50,707 nucleotides of DNA from an uncultured Oscillospiraceae bacterium (GTDB taxonomy: Bacteria; Bacillota; Clostridia; Oscillospirales; Oscillospiraceae). The DNA lies in NCBI GenBank assembly GCA_910588365.1, contig CAJUQS010000078.1, positions 1 to 50,707 of the forward strand, read 5' to 3'. Both the position numbers and the translations under genes were made by a program. Numbering within the stretch: position 1 is the first letter of the stretch; every line of letters starts with the position of its first letter. Shown in pieces: positions 16,285-24,837 of this stretch. A model generated the notes under the pieces. That model was not told where the DNA came from, did not search any database, and saw only the letters and a program-made list of their open reading frames with translations.

Positions 16285-17507
16285 CACCTGGCCTCGGCGT
16301 ACAGGGCGACGATGTTGCGCAAAATGGCCACTGCGCTGTCCATGCCCTCCACGGAGATGCACTCATAGGGCCCGTGGAAATTGAAGCCGCCGGTCCCCAG
16401 ATTGGGACAGGGCAGGCCCATGTAGCTCAGCCGCGCGCCGTCGGTGCCGCCCCGGATGGGGTTGGTGAAGGACTCCACGCCGGCCAGCCGCGCGGCCTCC
16501 CGGGCGTTGTCAATCAGGTGCATGCAGTCCTTGAGCTGCCCCGCCATGTTGTGGTAGCTGTCCCGCAGCTCCAGCTGGATCTGCGCCTTGGGGTGGGCGG
16601 AGCGGACATCCTGGACCGCCTGCTCCAGCCGGGCCTTCCTGGCCTGGAACCTGTCCATGTCGTGGTCGCGGATAATGTAGCTCATGACAGCGGAGGCGGG
16701 GTCGCCGTTCAGGCCCTCCAGGTGGAAGAAGCCCTCGTAGCCCTCGGTGCGGGCGGGGATCTCCTCCGGGGGCAGCTTGGCGTTCAGCTCCGCGGCGATA
16801 AGCAGGGCGTTCTCCATGGCGTCCTTGGCGGAGCCGGGGTGGACGGACACGCCGGTGATCTCAATGCGGGCTCCGGCGGCGTTGAAGTTCTCGTACTCGA
16901 TGCCGCCCTCCAGATCGCCGTCGGCGGTGTAGGCGTACTTTGCGCCGAATCCGGCCACGTCGAAGTGGTCGGCGCCCTCGCCGATCTCCTCGTCCGGGGT
17001 GAAGGCCACGCAGATTTTGCCGTGGGGCAGCTTCCGGTCCACGATCTCCTCGCACATGGTCATGATCTCGGCGATGCCCGCCTTGTCGTCGGCTCCCAGC
17101 AGGGTGGAGCCGTCGGCGGTGATGAGGGTCCGGCCCCGCATCCGCTCCAGCACCGGGAAGTCGGACACCCGCAGCACCCGGCCCTCCTTGGGCAGATGAA
17201 TGTCGCCGCCGTCATAGTTGGGGTGTACAATGGGGTTCACGTCCTTGCCGGAGAAGGCGGGGGCCGTGTCCATGTGGGCGATGAAGCCGATGGCCGGGGC
17301 GCCCTCGCAGCCGGGGGCGGCGGGCAGGACGCCGGTGACAACGCCGAACTCGCTGATCTTCACGTCCTGAAGGCCGATCTCCTTCATCTCGCCCTCCAGC
17401 TGCCGGGCCAGATCCCACTGGCAGGCGGTGCTGGGGGAGGTGCCGGTGCCGTCGGCGGACTCCGTGTAAACCTTTACATAGTTGAGCAGTCTCTCATGTG
17501 CTCGCAT
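16284..17507 (-). CDS. pepT: Peptidase T (tripeptide aminopeptidase)
   Basis: A 407-residue cytosolic M20B zinc peptidase that removes the N-terminal residue of tripeptides. Metal and catalytic residues sit in IAHMDTAP (H78, D80), TLLGADDKAGIAE and FTPDEEIGEGADHFD; the PepT-type dimerisation insert follows (about 205-310), and the final IRGGTDGARLSYMGLP and GPYECISVE carry the last ligands. Length matches the family. AAAGGAG precedes the ATG. It is first in an operon with the PLP lyase and acetyltransferase. Confidence 0.96.
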   Translation of the reverse strand: MRAHERLLNYVKVYTESADGTGTSPSTACQWDLARQLEGEMKEIGLQDVKISEFGVVTGVLPAAPGCEGAPAIGFIAHMDTAPAFSGKDVNPIVHPNYDGGDIHLPKEGRVLRVSDFPVLERMRGRTLITADGSTLLGADDKAGIAEIMTMCEEIVDRKLPHGKICVAFTPDEEIGEGADHFDVAGFGAKYAYTADGDLEGGIEYENFNAAGARIEITGVSVHPGSAKDAMENALLIAAELNAKLPPEEIPARTEGYEGFFHLEGLNGDPASAVMSYIIRDHDMDRFQARKARLEQAVQDVRSAHPKAQIQLELRDSYHNMAGQLKDCMHLIDNAREAARLAGVESFTNPIRGGTDGARLSYMGLPCPNLGTGGFNFHGPYECISVEGMDSAVAILRNIVALYAEAR

Positions 17508-17525
17508 ATTGTTTCTCCTTTATTT

Positions 17526-17555
17526 ATTATATCCCTATTCTATCTAATCTGTTCA
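17526..17555 (-). promoter_or_regulatory. Putative pepT promoter
   Basis: A perfect TATAAT (minus strand, 17526-17531) lies 18 nt downstream of a TGAACA -35-like element (17550-17555) that overlaps the cobO stop codon. Confidence 0.55.
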
Positions 17556-18074
17556 GTACTCGATTCCCTCCCGGGCGGAGACCCCCTGCTGGAAGGGGTG
17601 CTTGACCAGCTTCATCTCGGTCAGGTAGTCCGCCCGCTCCGCCAGGGCGGCGGACGGATTGCGGCCTGTCATGACCACCTCCAGGCCCTCCGGCCGTCCC
17701 TCCAGCAGCTCCAGCAGGCGGCCCTCCTCAATCATGCCCGTGGTGCAGGCGCTCATTGCCTCGTCCAGCACCAGCAGATCGAAGCCCCCTGCCCGGCGAA
17801 ACGCCTCCTCCAGCAGGCCGGAGTAGTAGGCCCTCGCCTCCCCCTTCTCCTCCTCGCTCAAGGTCCAGCTGAAGCCGAAGGAGCGGGTCTGGGGGACCAC
17901 CTCGATCCCCGGCACATGCTCCAGGGCGGTGAACTCGGAGCTCCTGCCGTCCTTGAAAAACTGGAGCAGCAGCACCCTCCGTCCGCTGCCCGCGCAGCGC
18001 AGCGCCAGCCCCAGGGCGGCGGTGGTCTTCCCCTTCCCGTCGCCGCAGTAGATGTGAACGCGTCCAGGCGTCAT
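17553..18074 (-). CDS. cobO: Corrinoid adenosyltransferase (CobO/BtuR type)
   Basis: A 173-residue ATP:cob(I)alamin/cobyrinate adenosyltransferase, which transfers adenosyl from ATP to cobalt to make coenzyme B12. The unusual P-loop GDGKGKTTAALG is at 11-22, and the family motifs VLLLQFFKDGRSSE, RSFGFSWT and LLVLDEA follow. It is an RecA-like fold, distinct from PduO and EutT types. No cobalamin riboswitch is seen here, unlike the B12 uptake operon at 44.6-49.0 kb. It starts 60 nt after pncB, probably on the same transcript. Confidence 0.94.
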   Translation of the reverse strand: MTPGRVHIYCGDGKGKTTAALGLALRCAGSGRRVLLLQFFKDGRSSEFTALEHVPGIEVVPQTRSFGFSWTLSEEEKGEARAYYSGLLEEAFRRAGGFDLLVLDEAMSACTTGMIEEGRLLELLEGRPEGLEVVMTGRNPSAALAERADYLTEMKLVKHPFQQGVSAREGIEY

Positions 18075-18134
18075 AAGCCGGATCCTCCTTTATCCTGATG
18101 CCGCCCGCCCGGAGAGAACCGGGCGGGGCGGCTG

Positions 18135-19583
18135 TTATCCGTTCTTTTCCAGCAGTCCGTGCTTGACATCCCACAGCTTCTGGGACAGATCCACATAGTA
18201 CTTGTGGGGGTTGTCAAAGCGCTTGACCTCCTCCCATAGGGTGTCCACCTGCTCCAAACAGTATTCCCGGATCTGAGGCAAGGACGGCAGCTCGTACACC
18301 AGCCGCCCGCCCTTGAACACCGGCACCTGCAGCTCCTTGGCGGTGAAGTCGTAGACCTCCTTCTTCTTCCACGTGGCGTCCGGGTCGAAGATGACCAGGG
18401 AGCTGCTATCATCCACCGTCTCGTCGTAGACGGTCATGTAATCCGCAATGGCCTTGCCGGTGTCGTTGCCGTAGAAGCGGTAGAGCTTCTTGTAGTGGGG
18501 CGTGGTGATCTTGGTCACGTTCTCGCTGATTTTAATCTTGGGGATGATGTTCCCCGCCGCATCCTCCACCGCGGCCAGCTTGTACACCCCGCCGAATACC
18601 GGCTCGCTGCGGGCGGTGATCATCCGCTCGCCCACGCCGAAGCAGTCAATCTTCGCCCCCTGGCGCAGCAGATCCGCGATCAGGTTCTCATCCAGGGAGT
18701 TGGACGCGGAGATGGTGCAGGTCTCCCAGCCCGCCGCGTCCAGCATCTTCCGGGCCTCCTTGGTCAGATAGGCGATGTCCCCGCTGTCCAAGCGGATGCC
18801 GCACTTGGTGATGCCCTGGGGCCGGAGCACCTCGTTGAAGGCGCGGATGGCGTCGGGCACGCCGCTTTTCAGCGTGTTGTAGGTGTCCACCAGCAGCACC
18901 GCGTTGGTGGGATAGATCTCGCAGTAGGTCCTGAACGCCTCGTACTGGCTGTCAAACATCTGGACCCAGGAGTGGGCCATGGTTCCGGCGGCGGGCACGC
19001 CGTAGATCTGGTCGGTGGCGGCGCAGGCGGTGCCGTGGACGCCGCCGATATAGGCGGCCCTGGCGCCCTCTATGGCCCCGCCCACGCCCTGGGCCCGGCG
19101 GGAGCCGAACTCCAGAACCGTGCGCCCCTGGGCGGCCCGGACCACCCGGTTGGCCTTGGTGGCCACGAGGGACTGGTGATTGACGCACAGAAGGGCAAAG
19201 GTCTCAATCAGCTGAGCCTGGCCGGCCGGCGCGCGGACCGTCACCAGCGGCTCGCCGGGGAACACGGGCGTCCCCTCCGGCACGGCCCACACGTCCCCGG
19301 TGAACCGGAAACGGCGCAGGTAATCCAGGAAGTCCTCCTGGAACAGGTTCTTGCCGCGCAGGTAGGCGATGTCGTCCTCGTCGAAGTGTAGGTCCCGGAT
19401 GTAGTCCACCAGCTGCTCCAGCCCCGCCGCGATGGCAAAGCCTCCCCCGTCGGGCACCCGGCGGAAGAATACATCGAAGTAGGTAATCCGCTCCTGCATC
19501 CCCGTGCGGAAGTAGCCGTTGGCCATGGTCATCTCGTAGAAGTCAAACAGCATGGACAGGTTCAGTTTCTCCTTGCGCTCCAT
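18135..19583 (-). CDS. pncB: Nicotinate phosphoribosyltransferase
   Basis: A 482-residue enzyme making nicotinate mononucleotide from nicotinate and PRPP, the salvage entry to NAD. Visible features are the N-terminal YFRTGMQERITYFDVFFR, FGSRRAQG, the active-site HGTACAATD region, and LDSGDIAYLTKEAR, matching the type II NAPRTase fold. GAGGA precedes the ATG by 8 nt. It has its own promoter downstream of the Crp/Fnr gene. The C-terminal 60 residues are charged, as in family members from Clostridia. Confidence 0.95.
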   Translation of the reverse strand: MERKEKLNLSMLFDFYEMTMANGYFRTGMQERITYFDVFFRRVPDGGGFAIAAGLEQLVDYIRDLHFDEDDIAYLRGKNLFQEDFLDYLRRFRFTGDVWAVPEGTPVFPGEPLVTVRAPAGQAQLIETFALLCVNHQSLVATKANRVVRAAQGRTVLEFGSRRAQGVGGAIEGARAAYIGGVHGTACAATDQIYGVPAAGTMAHSWVQMFDSQYEAFRTYCEIYPTNAVLLVDTYNTLKSGVPDAIRAFNEVLRPQGITKCGIRLDSGDIAYLTKEARKMLDAAGWETCTISASNSLDENLIADLLRQGAKIDCFGVGERMITARSEPVFGGVYKLAAVEDAAGNIIPKIKISENVTKITTPHYKKLYRFYGNDTGKAIADYMTVYDETVDDSSSLVIFDPDATWKKKEVYDFTAKELQVPVFKGGRLVYELPSLPQIREYCLEQVDTLWEEVKRFDNPHKYYVDLSQKLWDVKHGLLEKNG

Positions 19584-19638
19584 AATGAACGTCCTCGGTT
19601 TCTTTTATAATGGGCACACCGGTGCGCGCCTTTCCTTC

Positions 19639-19666
19639 AGTATACTCATTTTTCCAGATTTTGCAA
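19639..19666 (-). promoter_or_regulatory. Promoter for pncB (and probably cobO)
   Basis: On the minus strand TTGCAA (19661-19666), 16 nt, TATACT (19639-19644), about 56 nt upstream of the pncB start. Confidence 0.65.
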
Positions 19667-19719
19667 CGGGGAAATGGGATTTCCGCAGGTTTTTTCCCGG
19701 CGGGGGCGCGCCCGCCCCC

Positions 19720-20391
19720 TCATGTCTCCTCCATGGTGACGAAGCCCTTGTTGTAGGACGCGAACGCCCTCTGGTCCGCCACCACGTAGCCTCTCTCCGT
19801 CCGCCGGAGGACCCCCTTGGCGCACAGGCCCCGCAGCGTGCGCAGAAGATGGCGGTAGCTGACACCCAGGAGTTCCGACACCTGGGTCAGATTGTCGCTC
19901 CACTCCCCCTCCGTTCCGTTCATGGCGATGTAGGAGCACAGCCGGGCCTCCACCGGATAGAGGATGTTGTTGAATACGTTGCGGTCCTTCGCCATCGACC
20001 GGGCAAAGGACCGGCAGGTACGGCGGAGGTATTCGTTGCACCCCAGCAGAATCTCCCGGTTGACATCCAGGGGCAGGGCGATCCCCCGGACGGGCGTGAT
20101 GGCCCGGCAGGAGGCATGGTAAATCCCATCCCCCATAAACAGCTCCATGTCGCACAGCACCCCATAGCCGTCCCACAGGTTCAGAATCAGGTTCTCGCCA
20201 GTATCCGCCGTCATAAAAATCTTCGCCCTGCCCTCCAGGAGAAAGAAGATCCACTCCACCGGCTGCCCGTCCAGGCAGAGAATCTCGCCGGCGTCAAATT
20301 CCAGTACATACGGGTTCACCAGCCGCTCAACGGGAAGTCCATATTTGTTCAATCCGTTCAATAGCTCCTGCGCTGCCGCTCTCCGGCGCAT
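19720..20391 (-). CDS. Crp/Fnr-family transcriptional regulator
   Basis: A 223-residue regulator with a cyclic-nucleotide-binding-like beta roll (about 25-125, including EILCLDGQPVEWIFFLLEGRAKIF), a long dimer helix, and a C-terminal winged helix (about 150-210; SELLGVSYRHLLRTLRGLCAKG is the recognition region). No N-terminal cysteine cluster typical of Fnr is visible, so the effector is unknown. AGGAGG lies 8 nt upstream of the ATG. A MITE copy ends only about 26 bp upstream of its start codon and may now supply its promoter. Its proximity to pncB-cobO does not prove regulation. Confidence 0.88.
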   Translation of the reverse strand: MRRRAAAQELLNGLNKYGLPVERLVNPYVLEFDAGEILCLDGQPVEWIFFLLEGRAKIFMTADTGENLILNLWDGYGVLCDMELFMGDGIYHASCRAITPVRGIALPLDVNREILLGCNEYLRRTCRSFARSMAKDRNVFNNILYPVEARLCSYIAMNGTEGEWSDNLTQVSELLGVSYRHLLRTLRGLCAKGVLRRTERGYVVADQRAFASYNKGFVTMEET

Positions 20392-20416
20392 AGGCCCCGC
20401 CTCCTTTCCTGCCTGT

Positions 20417-20576
20417 TATAGTCGACGCACTTGAAAATCGGTAAAGATCGGCGGTCAAAATGATACGGGGCGGCGTTGTCGTCTTTGGCGGGCGTCAGCC
20501 CGCCTACATCCTCCGCCTTGCCCCGCGTCATTTTTCCTCCCCTCCTTTTTACCTCTTCTCAAGTGCGTCGACTATA
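20417..20576 (+). mobile_element. 160-bp MITE-like element, copy 1
   Basis: An 18-bp perfect terminal inverted repeat TATAGTCGACGCACTTGA bounds a 160-bp non-coding element. If the outer TA is a target duplication, the element starts at TAGTCGAC, as expected for Tc1/IS630-type TA insertion. An internal GCGGGC-TGAC-GCCCGC hairpin is present. By eye it matches copy 2 (43950-44111, opposite orientation) with about six substitutions and one 2-nt gap. It encodes no transposase, so it must be moved in trans. Confidence 0.9.
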
Positions 20577-20640
20577 TTCTACCACAGATTTTCTCCCAAC
20601 GGTATGACAAATGTCCTCACCTCCCCCGCCCGGCCCCCGG

Positions 20641-20646
20641 TATAAT
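20641..20646 (+). promoter_or_regulatory. TATAAT -10 box for the zinc-ribbon gene
   Basis: A perfect TATAAT lies about 35 nt upstream of the start codon at 20681. No good -35 is visible at 17 nt, so the promoter is tentative. Confidence 0.45.
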
Positions 20647-20680
20647 AGGGGCACCAAAGAGAAAAAGGAGGCGTCCTTCT

Positions 20681-20950
20681 ATGAAAACCACGGCACTTAC
20701 CGACATCATCCGTTCCGCTGCGGGGCGGTGGCAGCGCAGCCGCGCCGCCTCCCGGCGCCGCGCAGCGGAGCTGGAGCGCCAGCGCATTGAGCGGATCCGG
20801 CAGAGGCCCCTTCAGACCCAGCAGGCCGTACATATGGACAGACGGCCCGCCGGCAGCATCATATGCCCCCTCTGCCGGACAGAGCAGCGCTCTGACAGGG
20901 CGCTGTGCTGGCAGTGCGGCGCAAGGTTCCTGTTTGGCGATGAGACCTGA
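20681..20950 (+). CDS. Small zinc-ribbon protein, unknown function
   Basis: An 89-residue protein. The first half is a strongly basic, Arg-rich helix (SRAASRRRAAELERQRIE); the second half has a zinc-ribbon pair CPLC...CWQC (about residues 62-79). AAAGGAGG precedes the ATG by 6 nt and TATAAT lies upstream, so it is probably expressed. Combined basic helix and zinc ribbon suggest nucleic-acid or protein contacts, but no family is recognised. It is one of few plus-strand genes here and is not obviously linked to its neighbours. Confidence 0.75.
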   Translation: MKTTALTDIIRSAAGRWQRSRAASRRRAAELERQRIERIRQRPLQTQQAVHMDRRPAGSIICPLCRTEQRSDRALCWQCGARFLFGDET

Positions 20951-21112
20951 CCGTCCAAAAAAGCCCGCCGCAGCCCGAGTTTTCGCCGAAGGCGAACATA
21001 AATTTTAATCACTTTTTCGGCGGCGTATACGTCGAAAAAGTACTTTGCGGGCCGAACCCCGCCCAGCCCCCTTTCTCAAAAAAGTGGCGCTGCCGCTTTT
21101 TTGAAACACAGA
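20951..21112. repeat. Hairpin-rich intergenic repeat block
   Basis: Two strong stems: CTTTTTCGGCG...CGTCGAAAAAG (21012-21040) and TCAAAAAAGTGGC/GCCGCTTTTTTGA (21076-21104). An open frame reading through them on the minus strand is an artefact of the repeat. I consider the block an interspersed intergenic repeat of this lineage that may also help end the zinc-ribbon transcript. Confidence 0.5.
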
Positions 21113-21142
21113 AGTCCCCCTGCCGGTTCCGGCAGGGGGACT
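21113..21142. terminator. Strong hairpin terminator downstream of the first NCS2 permease gene
   Basis: A perfect 14-bp stem AGTCCCCCTGCCGG/CCGGCAGGGGGACT with a 2-nt loop, 47 nt past the permease stop. The U-tract is poor in both directions, but the stem is very stable. Confidence 0.65.
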
Positions 21143-21189
21143 CATCATAGAGGAGCAGCTTTTCTATCATTGCAGGCGCACCGCGCCGC

Positions 21190-22530
21190 TCACTTTTCCG
21201 GCCTGTCCCCATCCTCCCGGGGAAGGATCAGGTTGAGCGTCACGGCCACGACAGCGGCGCCCACAGGTGCGAAGGAGCCAAAGGCGTTGACCACCCAGCT
21301 GGGGAGTCCCTCCAGACAGCCGGGCGCCATGGTGATTCCGATGCCCAGGGCGGCGGCCAGACCGACGATGGTGCGGCTGCGCATGGTGAAGGGCCCGGAC
21401 TCAAAGACCATGTTCACGCCCGTCATGGCGATGATGGAGAACACGGAGATCGTGGCTCCGCCCAGCACCGCGTTGGGAATGGTGGTCAGCAGGGCGGACA
21501 CCTTGGGGACAAAGCCGGCCGCCGCCAGCACTGCGGCCGCGAAGGTGAAGACCATGCGGTTGATCACTTTGTTGAGGGTGACAATCCCCACGTTCTGGCT
21601 GTAGGAGCAGGTGCTCAGACCGCCGAACAGCGCGCCGAGAATGGAGGCGACGCCGGTGGAGATGATGCCGCCCTGGAGCTCCTGATCCGTGGGCATTCTG
21701 TCCAGAGCGCCCTTGGTGGTGGAGCTGATGTCGCCGATGGTCTGGAGCGAGTTGGCCAGATAGAGGATGCACATGGCCAGAATCGCGGAGAAGTTGAACT
21801 CCAGCCCAAAGGATTTGACGGGAGCCGCGATGGCAAACCAGCCCGCGGTCCCCACGGCCTCAAAGCTGACCATACCCAGTGCCAGCGCCAGGACGTAGCC
21901 CCCGGCCAGCCCCCACAGCACAGCGCCCAGCTTCAAGATGCCCTTGCCGAAGTTCTGGAGCGCCAGCACCAGGGCAAAGGTGAACAGCGCCACGCCCCAG
22001 TTTTTGGGGGATCCGTACTCCGGACTGCCCGCGCCGCCGGCCATGTACTTGACCGCCACCGGGTAGAGGTTCAGCCCCACGGCGATGATCACCGTGCCGG
22101 TGACCAAGGGCGGGAAGAGCCTGCGGATGGGCTTGATGCACAGGCCGAAGACAATCGCCACCAGGCCCGCGATGATCTGGGAGCCCAGAATCTCCGGCAG
22201 GGTGAAGGTCCTGCTCATGAGCGTGGGAATCGTGAAGCCCACGCCCATGATGACGGGCAGTGCGGAGCCCACGTAGCGGGTGACGGGAAAGAGCATGATC
22301 AGGGTGGAGAAGGCGGTCATCAGCAGCGCCATCTGCACCAGGAGCGTTGTGGTCTCCCCGTCCAGCTGACAGTTTTTCGACACCATCAGGGCGGGACCCA
22401 CCGTGCTCACCACGGCGGCCACCACATGCTGCATCCCCAGCGGGAGCACCTGGCCGAAGCTCACGCTGCCCCGCCACTGGAAAAGCCCCGCGTCCGGCGC
22501 GCCGCGCCTATGCTGCTGTTTTGTCATCAT
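21190..22530 (-). CDS. NCS2/NAT-family nucleobase permease (xanthine/urate type)
   Basis: A 446-residue membrane transporter with about 14 hydrophobic segments. The nucleobase-ascorbate transporter signature QNVGIVTLNK lies around residue 310, and the TM1 motif GMQHVVAAV near 35. NCS2 carriers import purines or pyrimidines with a cation; the second-helix His in QHVV is typical of xanthine/uric-acid members. It lies 81 nt downstream of a second NCS2 gene, so both are co-transcribed. Two different carriers in one operon suggest different purine substrates. Confidence 0.92.
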   Translation of the reverse strand: MMTKQQHRRGAPDAGLFQWRGSVSFGQVLPLGMQHVVAAVVSTVGPALMVSKNCQLDGETTTLLVQMALLMTAFSTLIMLFPVTRYVGSALPVIMGVGFTIPTLMSRTFTLPEILGSQIIAGLVAIVFGLCIKPIRRLFPPLVTGTVIIAVGLNLYPVAVKYMAGGAGSPEYGSPKNWGVALFTFALVLALQNFGKGILKLGAVLWGLAGGYVLALALGMVSFEAVGTAGWFAIAAPVKSFGLEFNFSAILAMCILYLANSLQTIGDISSTTKGALDRMPTDQELQGGIISTGVASILGALFGGLSTCSYSQNVGIVTLNKVINRMVFTFAAAVLAAAGFVPKVSALLTTIPNAVLGGATISVFSIIAMTGVNMVFESGPFTMRSRTIVGLAAALGIGITMAPGCLEGLPSWVVNAFGSFAPVGAAVVAVTLNLILPREDGDRPEK

Positions 22531-22611
22531 AACCTTGCCTTTCTGCTGCGTGGCAGCGTGACGGACCGTCCTGCGCGCCGGAGGCGCGGCACTGCGGAAG
22601 ATGGGAGAAGG

Positions 22612-23958
22612 TTACTCGGCCGCGCCCTGCATCTGGAGCGCCCGCTCCTCCATCTCCTTCCGGTCCTCATCGGTCCGGGGGAGGATGATGTTCAGCAGCA
22701 GCGCCACGATGGCGGTGCCGGAGATGCCGGTGAAGATGGTCAGAACGGTCTCAGGCAGGAAGGAGAGGAACTCCATCCCGAAGTAGCCGCCGATACCCAC
22801 GGCACAGGCCAGGGAGACGATGGTGAAGTTGCGCTTGGTCAGGCTGCCCATGCCGATGACCCGGATGCCGCTGGACATGATGGTGCCGAAGGCCACCACC
22901 AGCACGCCGCCCAGGACGCAGTCGGGGATCAGGGCGAGGATCTGGGCGAACTTGGGGAAGAAGGCCAGGGCGCCGAAGATGATGGAGCCCAGGGCCGTCA
23001 CATAGCGGCTGGCGCAGCCGGACATGGCGATGACGCCGGCGTTCTGGGTGGCGGAGCAGACGGGCATACCGTTGAAGAAGCAGGCGATGACGGAGCCCAG
23101 GGCGTCGCCGCGGATGGTCTTGACCAGCTCGTCGGTCGTCGGGGGGCGGTCCTCGGCGTTGGCTACGATGCTGGTAGTGTCACCGATGTTCTCCATCACC
23201 GTGGCGATGTGGACCACGCAGATGGTCAGGATGCCGCCGATGGGGAAGCTGATGCCCCAGTGCAGGGGCATGGGAACGGAAACCCAGCTGGCGGTGGCCA
23301 TGGAGCTGAAGTCCACCATGCCCAGCACCACACACAGGATGTAGCCGATAACCATGGACAGGAGCACGGCCAGTGACTGGATGAAGCCCTTGGCAAAGTT
23401 GTCAATGAGGACGCACACCACGGCGCAGAAGACGGCCACGCCAAAGAGCTTGGGCACGTCCTCGCCGCCGGGGTTGTAGGCAACCATCTTGCCGAAGGCG
23501 GTGGTGATGAGGGTCATGCCCACGGCCAGCACCACGCTGCCGGTGACGGCGGGGGTGAAGTAGCGGTGGAGGTACTTCACGGCCAAGGGCCCTAAAAAGA
23601 ACATGACCACGCTGCCCACCATGGCCGCGCCGAAGGCGCCGCCCAGGCCGATGTCCGGGTTATTGGCCATGATGACCATAGGGGTGATGAGGGTGTAGCT
23701 GCCGGCGGTGATGATGGGCAGTTTGGAGCCGATGGGCAGCTTGCCCAGGCCCAGGGACTGGATCAGGCTGGCAATGGCGCAGCAGAGCATGCCGCACTGG
23801 ATGATCAGCGCCCTGCCGTCCACGTCCAGCCCCGCGCCGGAGGCCAGCATGGTGCTGCCGGCGATGGTGCCGGTAAAGATGGTGAACACATGCTGCATTG
23901 CCAGCAAAATCCCTTTGTTCATTGGTACGCGGTCATTGATGCCGTATGTCATTTTCAC
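22612..23958 (-). CDS. NCS2/NAT-family purine permease, second copy
   Basis: A 448-residue multi-pass permease of the same family, with the signature QNAGVIAMSG at about 310 and the TM1 motif AMQHVFTIF near residue 21. The GTG at 23958 is better spaced from GGGAG (7 nt) than the ATG two codons later. It resembles the neighbouring permease only in motifs, so the pair is not a recent duplication. It belongs to a run of purine-related genes (flavoprotein, two amidohydrolases) all on the minus strand. Confidence 0.92.
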   Translation of the reverse strand: MKMTYGINDRVPMNKGILLAMQHVFTIFTGTIAGSTMLASGAGLDVDGRALIIQCGMLCCAIASLIQSLGLGKLPIGSKLPIITAGSYTLITPMVIMANNPDIGLGGAFGAAMVGSVVMFFLGPLAVKYLHRYFTPAVTGSVVLAVGMTLITTAFGKMVAYNPGGEDVPKLFGVAVFCAVVCVLIDNFAKGFIQSLAVLLSMVIGYILCVVLGMVDFSSMATASWVSVPMPLHWGISFPIGGILTICVVHIATVMENIGDTTSIVANAEDRPPTTDELVKTIRGDALGSVIACFFNGMPVCSATQNAGVIAMSGCASRYVTALGSIIFGALAFFPKFAQILALIPDCVLGGVLVVAFGTIMSSGIRVIGMGSLTKRNFTIVSLACAVGIGGYFGMEFLSFLPETVLTIFTGISGTAIVALLLNIILPRTDEDRKEMEERALQMQGAAE

Positions 23959-24167
23959 GGTTAATCTCCCTCTGCTGTGACGTTGCCGCCAAAGCCACAG
24001 CTATGAATTTGTTTTTTTCCTCCGCGCTGGCGCGGAGCGGCAGAAAATCCACAAAGTTGCCGGGACGGACCCATATGGTCCTGCTTGTTGCGGTCTCTCC
24101 GGGCGGTGAGAGGGCCGCTCAGCCCCATTCCTCGGGCGGCCGCAGAAGCGGCCCAGCGCTGTTTTGG
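23959..24167. other. 209-nt gap with an uninterpreted GC hairpin
   Basis: Contains CTCCGCGC/GCGCGGAG (about 24018-24035) next to a T-run that is on the wrong side for a terminator on either strand, and GGACC-ATAT-GGGTCC further upstream. No purine-riboswitch core (GTTTCTACC, CCGTAA) was found. No gene is seen. Confidence 0.4.
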
Positions 24168-24809
24168 TTATCCTTCCTTCCTCTCATCGCTCAGATCCGC
24201 GTACTTCATCACGCGGGCCAGCTTTGCCACCTTCTTTCCTAAGATTTTCACGTTTTCCATGCCGGCTTCGTCGTTCATCTCGCCGGATCCATCGCCGGGA
24301 TTCCATAGGGCGGGACCGGTGTACATGCCGGATCCGCCATTACAGACGGTAATACCCTGTGTATAGTAGAAGTTGAGGATGGAGTTCAGGGTGGACTCCT
24401 GTCCGCCGTTACGGGTGCCGCCCACCGCGATGGCCGCGCCCACCTTATGGGTGAAGAAATCCGGGTCCTTGATCGACAGCATCCAGGCGGAGCGGAAGCG
24501 GTCAAAAAAGGTGGTCAGCTGGGCGGTAATGTTCATCTCGTAGACCGGGGAGGCGATGATCAGCCCGTCCGCCTGGTAGACCTTGTCGTAGAGCTCGGTC
24601 ATGTCGTCCTTGAAGACGGTGCACCGGTCGGACTGGTCCCGCAGGCACTTGTTGCAGTGGATGCAGAAGTTCATCTTCCTGGCCCGCAGCTCCACCAGCT
24701 CCACCTCAATGTCGTCCCCCGCGCTCTTGGCGGCCTCCAGGGCCGCCTGGAGGGCAACGTAGCTGGACTTCCGGCGGGGACTGCCGCAGATTCCCAAAAT
24801 CTTTACCAT
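24168..24809 (-). CDS. NAD(P)H-dependent FMN reductase / flavodoxin-fold protein with cysteine cluster
   Basis: A 213-residue flavodoxin-like protein. The N-terminal LGICGSPRRKSS is the FMN-phosphate loop, IIASPVYEMNITAQLTTFFDR (about 90-110) the second flavin contact, and GGTRNGGQE the third. Four cysteines, C49, C52, C55 and C63 in CIHCNKC...C, are typical of the iron-sulfur flavoprotein (Isf) relatives. It should pass electrons between NAD(P)H or ferredoxin and an acceptor. The start at 24809 has a weak AAAGGAG upstream; a longer start would add unconserved residues. It lies between purine permeases and amidohydrolases, so a role in purine reduction is possible but unproven. Confidence 0.85.
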   Translation of the reverse strand: MVKILGICGSPRRKSSYVALQAALEAAKSAGDDIEVELVELRARKMNFCIHCNKCLRDQSDRCTVFKDDMTELYDKVYQADGLIIASPVYEMNITAQLTTFFDRFRSAWMLSIKDPDFFTHKVGAAIAVGGTRNGGQESTLNSILNFYYTQGITVCNGGSGMYTGPALWNPGDGSGEMNDEAGMENVKILGKKVAKLARVMKYADLSDERKEG

Positions 24810-24837
24810 GATGTAGCTCCTTTCAGTTCGGTATCCA

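Noticed and set aside
20460..20645. A short frame inside the MITE (MIRGGVVVFGGRQPAYILRLA...), also readable in the second copy
   Set aside because: The shared peptide only reflects shared DNA; the frames differ after the element's core (indel) and no ribosome site precedes either.
21009..21212. A 67-residue frame spanning the hairpin block and the permease 3' end
   Set aside because: It reads through stem-loops and the terminator; the amino-acid pattern is what the repeat gives in that frame.
22531..24167. Purine or xanthine riboswitch upstream of the NCS2 genes
   Set aside because: I searched for the conserved core strings on the minus strand and found none.
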